Shown here piece by piece: positions 49,601 to 55,800 of a stretch of 64,000 nucleotides of DNA (positions are counted from its first letter, which is position 1; each line of letters opens with the position of its first letter). This DNA comes from Cepaea nemoralis (Eukaryota; Mollusca; Gastropoda; Stylommatophora; Helicidae). The position numbers and the translations under genes were made by a program. Below the pieces are notes generated by a model. The model had not been told where the DNA came from. It worked only from the letters and a program-made list of their open reading frames with translations, and searched no databases. The stretch lies in the NCBI GenBank assembly GCA_014155875.1, contig JACEFZ010011403.1, positions 106,168-170,167 of the forward strand. Direction: 5' to 3'.

Positions 49601-49813
49601 CGTCGTCTGCGTCGGCTGACATTCAACAGCCAACTCAGAACTGGTACTTCTTCTTCGTCTTCTGCGTTCATCCAGAGTTTTTTTGGGGGGATGTGATTGC
49701 GTTGTACCTGTTTACAGCAAAGCTGCGTTCTTGCGCCGTTAGGCCGACACATCCGACTTCTGCAGGCATTTGTTGACCAGGTTAACCATCCCGGGAGAAC
49801 TGGTACGAACCAG

Positions 49814-49847
<34 letters not shown>

Positions 49848-52800
49848 CAACGGCTGTCACCGGTGTTGGCACAATGTGATTTGGTCAGCTAAGATACACT
49901 ACAAGACCTGGCTTGGTCAGCTACAGATACACTACAAGACCTGGCTTGGTCAGCTACAGATACACTACAAGACCAGGCTTGGTCAGCTACAGATACACTA
50001 CAAGACCTGGCTTGGTCAGCTACAGATACACTACAAGACCAGGCTTGGTCAGCTACAGATACACTACAAGACCAGGCTTGAACTGGTCAGCTACAGATAC
50101 ACTACAAGACCTGGCTTGAACTGGTCAGCTACAGATACACTACAAGACCAGGCTTGGTCAGCTACAGATACACTACAAGACCAGGCTTGGTCAGCTACAG
50201 ATACACTACAAGACCAGGCTTGAACTGGTCAGCTACAGATACACTACAAGACCTGGCTTGAACTGGTCAGCTACAGATACACTACAAGACCAGGCTTGAA
50301 CTGGTCAGCTACAGATACACTACAAGACCTGGCTTGAACTGGTCAGCTACAGATACACTACTAGACCTGGCTTGAACTGGTCAGCTACAGATACACTACA
50401 AGACCTGGCTTGAACTGGTCAGCTACAGATACACTACAAGACCAGGCTTGGTCAGCTACAGATACACTACAAGACCTGGCTTGAACTGGTCAGCTACAGA
50501 TACACTACAAGACCTGGCTTGAACTGGTCAGCTACAGATACACTACAAGACCAGGCTTGGTCAGCTACAGATACAATACAAGACCTGGCTTGAACTGGTC
50601 AGCTACAGATACAATACAAGACCTGGCTTGAACTGGTCAGCTACAGATACAATACAAGACCAGGCTTGAACTGGTCAGCTACAGATACACTACAAGACCT
50701 GGCTTGGTCAGCTACAGATACACAACAAGACCTGGCTTGAACTGGTCAGCTACAGATACACTACAAGACCTGGCTTGAACTGGTCAGCTACAGATACAAT
50801 ACAAGACCTGGCTTGAACTGGTCAGCTACAGATACACTACAAGACCTGGCTTGAACTGGTCAGCTACAGATACACTACAAGACCTGGCTTGAACTGGTCA
50901 GCTACAGATACACTACAAGACCAGGCTTGGTCAGCTACAGATACACTACAAGACCAGGCTTGCGTCAGCTACAGATACACTACAAGACCTGGCTTGAACT
51001 GGTCAGCTACAGATACACTACAAGACCTGGCTTGAACTGGTCAGCTACAGATACACTACAAGACCAGGCTTGGTCAGCTACAGATACACTACAAGACCAG
51101 GCTTGGTCAGCTACAGATACACTACAAGACCTGGCTTGAACTGGTCAGCTACAGATACACTACAAGACCTGGCTTGGTCAGCTACAGATACACTACAAGA
51201 CCTGGCTTGAACTGGTCAGCTACAGATACACTACAAGACCAGGCTTGGTCAGCTACAGATATAATACAAGACCTGGCTTGAACTGGTCAGCTACAGATAC
51301 AATACAAGACCTGGATTGGTCAGCTACAGATACACTACAAGACCTGGCTTGGTCAGCTACAGATACACTACAAGACCTGGCTTGGTCAGCTACAGATACA
51401 CTACAAGACCTGGCTTGAACTGGTCAGCTACAGATACACTACAAGACCTGGCTTGGTCAGCTACAGATACACTACAAGACCTGGCTTGGTCAGCTACAGA
51501 TACACTACAAGACCTGGCTTGAACTGGTCAGCTACAGATACACTACAAGACCTGGCTTGAACTGGTCAGCTACAGATACACTACAAGACCTGGCTTGGTC
51601 AGCTACAGATACACTACAAGACCTGGCTTGGTCAGCTACAGATACACAACAAGACCTGGCTTGGTCAGCTACAGATACACTACAAGACCTGGCTTGGTCA
51701 GCTACAGATACACTACAAGACCTGGCTTGGTCAGCTACAGATACACTACAAGACCAGGCTTGGTCAGCTACAGATACACTACAAGACCTGGCTTGGTCAG
51801 CTACAGATACACTACAAGACCTGGCTTGAACTGGTCAGCTACAGATACACTACAAGACCTGGCTTGAACTGGTCAGCTACAGATACACTACAAGACCAGG
51901 CTTGGTCAGCTACAGATACACTACAAGACCAGGCTTGGTCAGCTACAGATACACTACAAGACCAAGCTTGACCTGGTCAGCTACAGATACACTACAAGAC
52001 CAAGCTTGACCTGGTCAGCTACAGATACACTACAAGACCAGGCTTGGTCAGCTACAGATACACTACAAGACCAGGCTTGGTCAGCTACAGATACACTACA
52101 AGACCAGGCTTGACCTGGTCAGCTACAGATACACTACAAGACCAAGCTTGACCTGGTCAGCTACAGATACACTACTAGACCAGGCTTGACCTGGTCAGCT
52201 ACAGATACACTACAAGACCTGGCTTGGTCAGCTACAGATACACTACAAGACCTGGCTTGGTCAGCTACAGATACACTACTAGACCAGGCTTGACCTGGTC
52301 AGCTACAGATACACTACAAGACCAAGCTTGACCTGGTCAGCTACAGATACACTACAAGACCTGGCTTGGTCAGCTACAGATACACTACTAGACCAGGCTT
52401 GACCTGGTCAGCTACAGATACACTACAAGACCTGGCTTGAACTGGTCAGCTACAGATACACTACAAGACCAGGCTTCTCCTGGTCAGCTACTGCAAAGAG
52501 ACTAGTCAGGAGTCATTCACAGCAACCAGCTGCCTGGTATTCTTAGTCCATGTCAGTTCTTGTGACTTGTATGTCATTCATCCCATCAGTTCTTGTTACT
52601 TGTATGTCACTCATCCCATCAGTTGTGACTTGTATGTCACACATCCCATCAGTTGTGACTGGTATGTCACTCATCCCCTCAGTTCTTGTGACTTGTATGT
52701 CACTCATCCCATTAGTTGTGACTTGTATGTCACACATCCTATCAGTTGTGACTTGTATGTCACTCATCCCATCAGTTGTGACTTGTATGTCACTCATCCC

Positions 52801-55800
52801 CTCAGTTCTTGTGACTTGTATGTCACTCATCCCATTAGTTGTGACTTGTATGTCAGACATCTCATCAGTTGTGACTTGTATGTCACTCGTCCCATCAGTT
52901 TGTGTAGTTTACTTCGTCATATTGATCTTCTGTCTCCAGGTTACATGTTTGACCTCAACCCCCTGACCTATCCAAACGGCGCATATACTATCACTGGATC
53001 GGACGGCTACAACTACCTCATCAATGTCTGTGCTGCTGTTAAATATCAGGACTTGTGCGCTAGTCCACCTCATGACAATGCAGCCGTATGCCAAGTGAAG
53101 ACAACCAGGTATTGCACACGTGTACATGTTGACACCTGTTTCCTGTCTTTCTTGCTCACTGCATATCTGCTTGTCTATGGTTTTGTCAGTCCCAACATTG
53201 GTGTAAACATCTTATATCCTCTACAGTTGAGTCAGTCCAAACATTGGTGTAAACATCTATAACCTCTACAATTGAGTCAGTCCAAACATTAATGTAAACA
53301 TCTTTATCCTCTACAATTGAGTCAGTCCAAACATTGGTGTAAACATCTATAACTTCTACAGCTGAGTCAGCCTAAACATTGGTGTAAGCATCTGTAACCT
53401 CTACAGTTGAGTTAGTCTAAACAATTGTGTAAGCATCTATAACCTCTACAGTTTAGTCAGTCTAAACATTGGTATAAACATCTGTAACCTCTACAGTTGA
53501 ATCAGTCCCAACATTGGTGTAAGCATCTGTAACCTCTACAGTTGAGTTAGTCTAAACATTGGTGTAAGCATCTGTAACCTCTACAGTTGAGTCAGTCCCA
53601 ACATTGGTGTAAGCATCTATAACCTCTACAGTTGAGTCAGTCTAAACATTGGTATAAACATCTGTAACCTCTACAGTTGAGTCAGTCTAAACATTGGTGT
53701 AAGCATCTATAACCTCTACAGTTGAGTCAGTCTAAACATTTGTGTAAGCATCTATAACCTCTACAGTTGAGTTAGTCCTAAACATTGGTGTAAGCATCTA
53801 TAACCTCTACAGTTGAGTCAGTCCAAACATTGGTGTGAACATCTGTAACTTCTACAGCTGAGTCAGCCTAAACATTGGTGTAAGCATCTATAATCTCTAC
53901 AGTTGAGTCAGCCTAAACATTGGTGTGAACATCTATAACTTCTACAGCTGAGTCAGCCTAAACATTGGTGTAAGCATCTATAATCTCTGCAATTGAGTCA
54001 TCCCAAACATTGGTGTAAACATCTATAACTTCTACAGCTGAGTCAGCCTAAACATTGGTGTGAACATCTGTAACTTCTACAGCTGAGTCAGCCTAAACAT
54101 TGGTGTAAGCATCTATAATCTCTACAGCTGAGTCAGCCTAAACATTGGTGTAAACATCTATAACTTCTACAGCTGAGTCAGCCTAAACATTGGTGTAAGC
54201 ATCTATAATCTCTACAATTGAGTCAGTCCAAACATTGGTATAAACATCTGTAACTTCTACAGTTGAGTCAGTCCAAACATTGGTGTAAACATCTATAACC
54301 TCTACAGTTGAGTTAGTCTAAACATTTGTGTAAGCATCAATAATCTCTACAGTTGAGTCAGTCTAAACATTGGTGTAAACATCTGTAACTTTTACAGTTG
54401 AGTCAGCCTGAACATTGGTTTAAATGATGTAGCTGTTTTATTATGTTCCACAGATTATCTTATGATGTTTTACAGATGATCATCTTCCACAGACTATCGT
54501 ATGATGTTCCACAGACTATCTTATGATGTTCCACAGACTATCTTATGATGTTCCACAGACTATCTTATGATGTTCCACAGACTATCTTATGATGTTCCAC
54601 AGACTATCTTATGATGTTCTACAGACTGTCTTATGATGTTCCACAGACTGTCTTATGATGTTCCACAGACTGTCTTAAGATGTTCCACAAACTATCTATG
54701 ATGTTCCACAGACTCTGGCATCCATCATATATGAATGCAATGTGTTTATGAATTGATACTGAAACTGGTGAACATTCTGTCTACATGTAACATACTTGTT
54801 AAGATAGGTGATATAGTTTAGTTTAGTTGATGGATCAACATCACGGCACACGGATGTAACCCATAAGTGCTCCGTTCTCCTCCTAACTAAAACCTTAGTC
54901 TGGAGAAACTCAGCTCAGTGCATGAACTCTGTAGCACTGGTGAGGATCCTGAAATACTTTGGGTAGATTTTTAACTCAAAATTTTGCCCATACATCGCCG
55001 TTAGGCTACTTTTGTCAATTTCCAACTGCCAAGGGAATTTTACGTGTGCAACAATACACACTGGCATCCAATCTCACTACTCAGAGATCAGGGAAATTTT
55101 GTTACTAGAAGCCCACGTGAAAAAATCCCGGTCCTCACCGGGCCTTGAACCTGAGACCTCCAGCACTCGAGGCGGACACTATACCTCGAGACCACGCAGC
55201 CCCCTAAGATAGGTGATATATCTATATGTAACATACATGTCAAGATATTTGATAAGCTAGGATCTCTTGTCTACATGTAACATACATGACAAGACAGGTG
55301 ATATGTCTACATGTAACATAGATATCAAGATAGGTGATATGTCTACATGTAACATACATGACAAGATAGGTGATATGTCTACATGTAACATACATGACAA
55401 GATAGGTGATATGTCTACATGTAACATACATGACAAGATAGATGATATGTCTACATGTAACATACATGACAAGATAGGTGATATGTCTACATGTAACATA
55501 CATGTCAAGACAGGTGATATGTCTACATGTAACATACATGTCAAGACAGGTGATATGTCTACATGTAACATACATGACAAGATAGGTGATATGTCTACAT
55601 GTAACATACATGACAAGATAGGTGATATGTCTACATGTAACATACATGTCAAGATAGGTGATATGTCTACATGTAACATACATGACAAGATAGGTGATAT
55701 GTCTACATGTAACATACATGTCAAGATAGGTGATATGTCTACATGTAACATACATGACAAGATAGGTGATATGTCTACATGTAACATACATGTCAAGATA

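Noticed and set aside
49338..49880. Functional rDNA
   Set aside because: Only a few hundred bases of 28S, with changes in conserved positions and a retroposon inside; flanked by intronic repeats.
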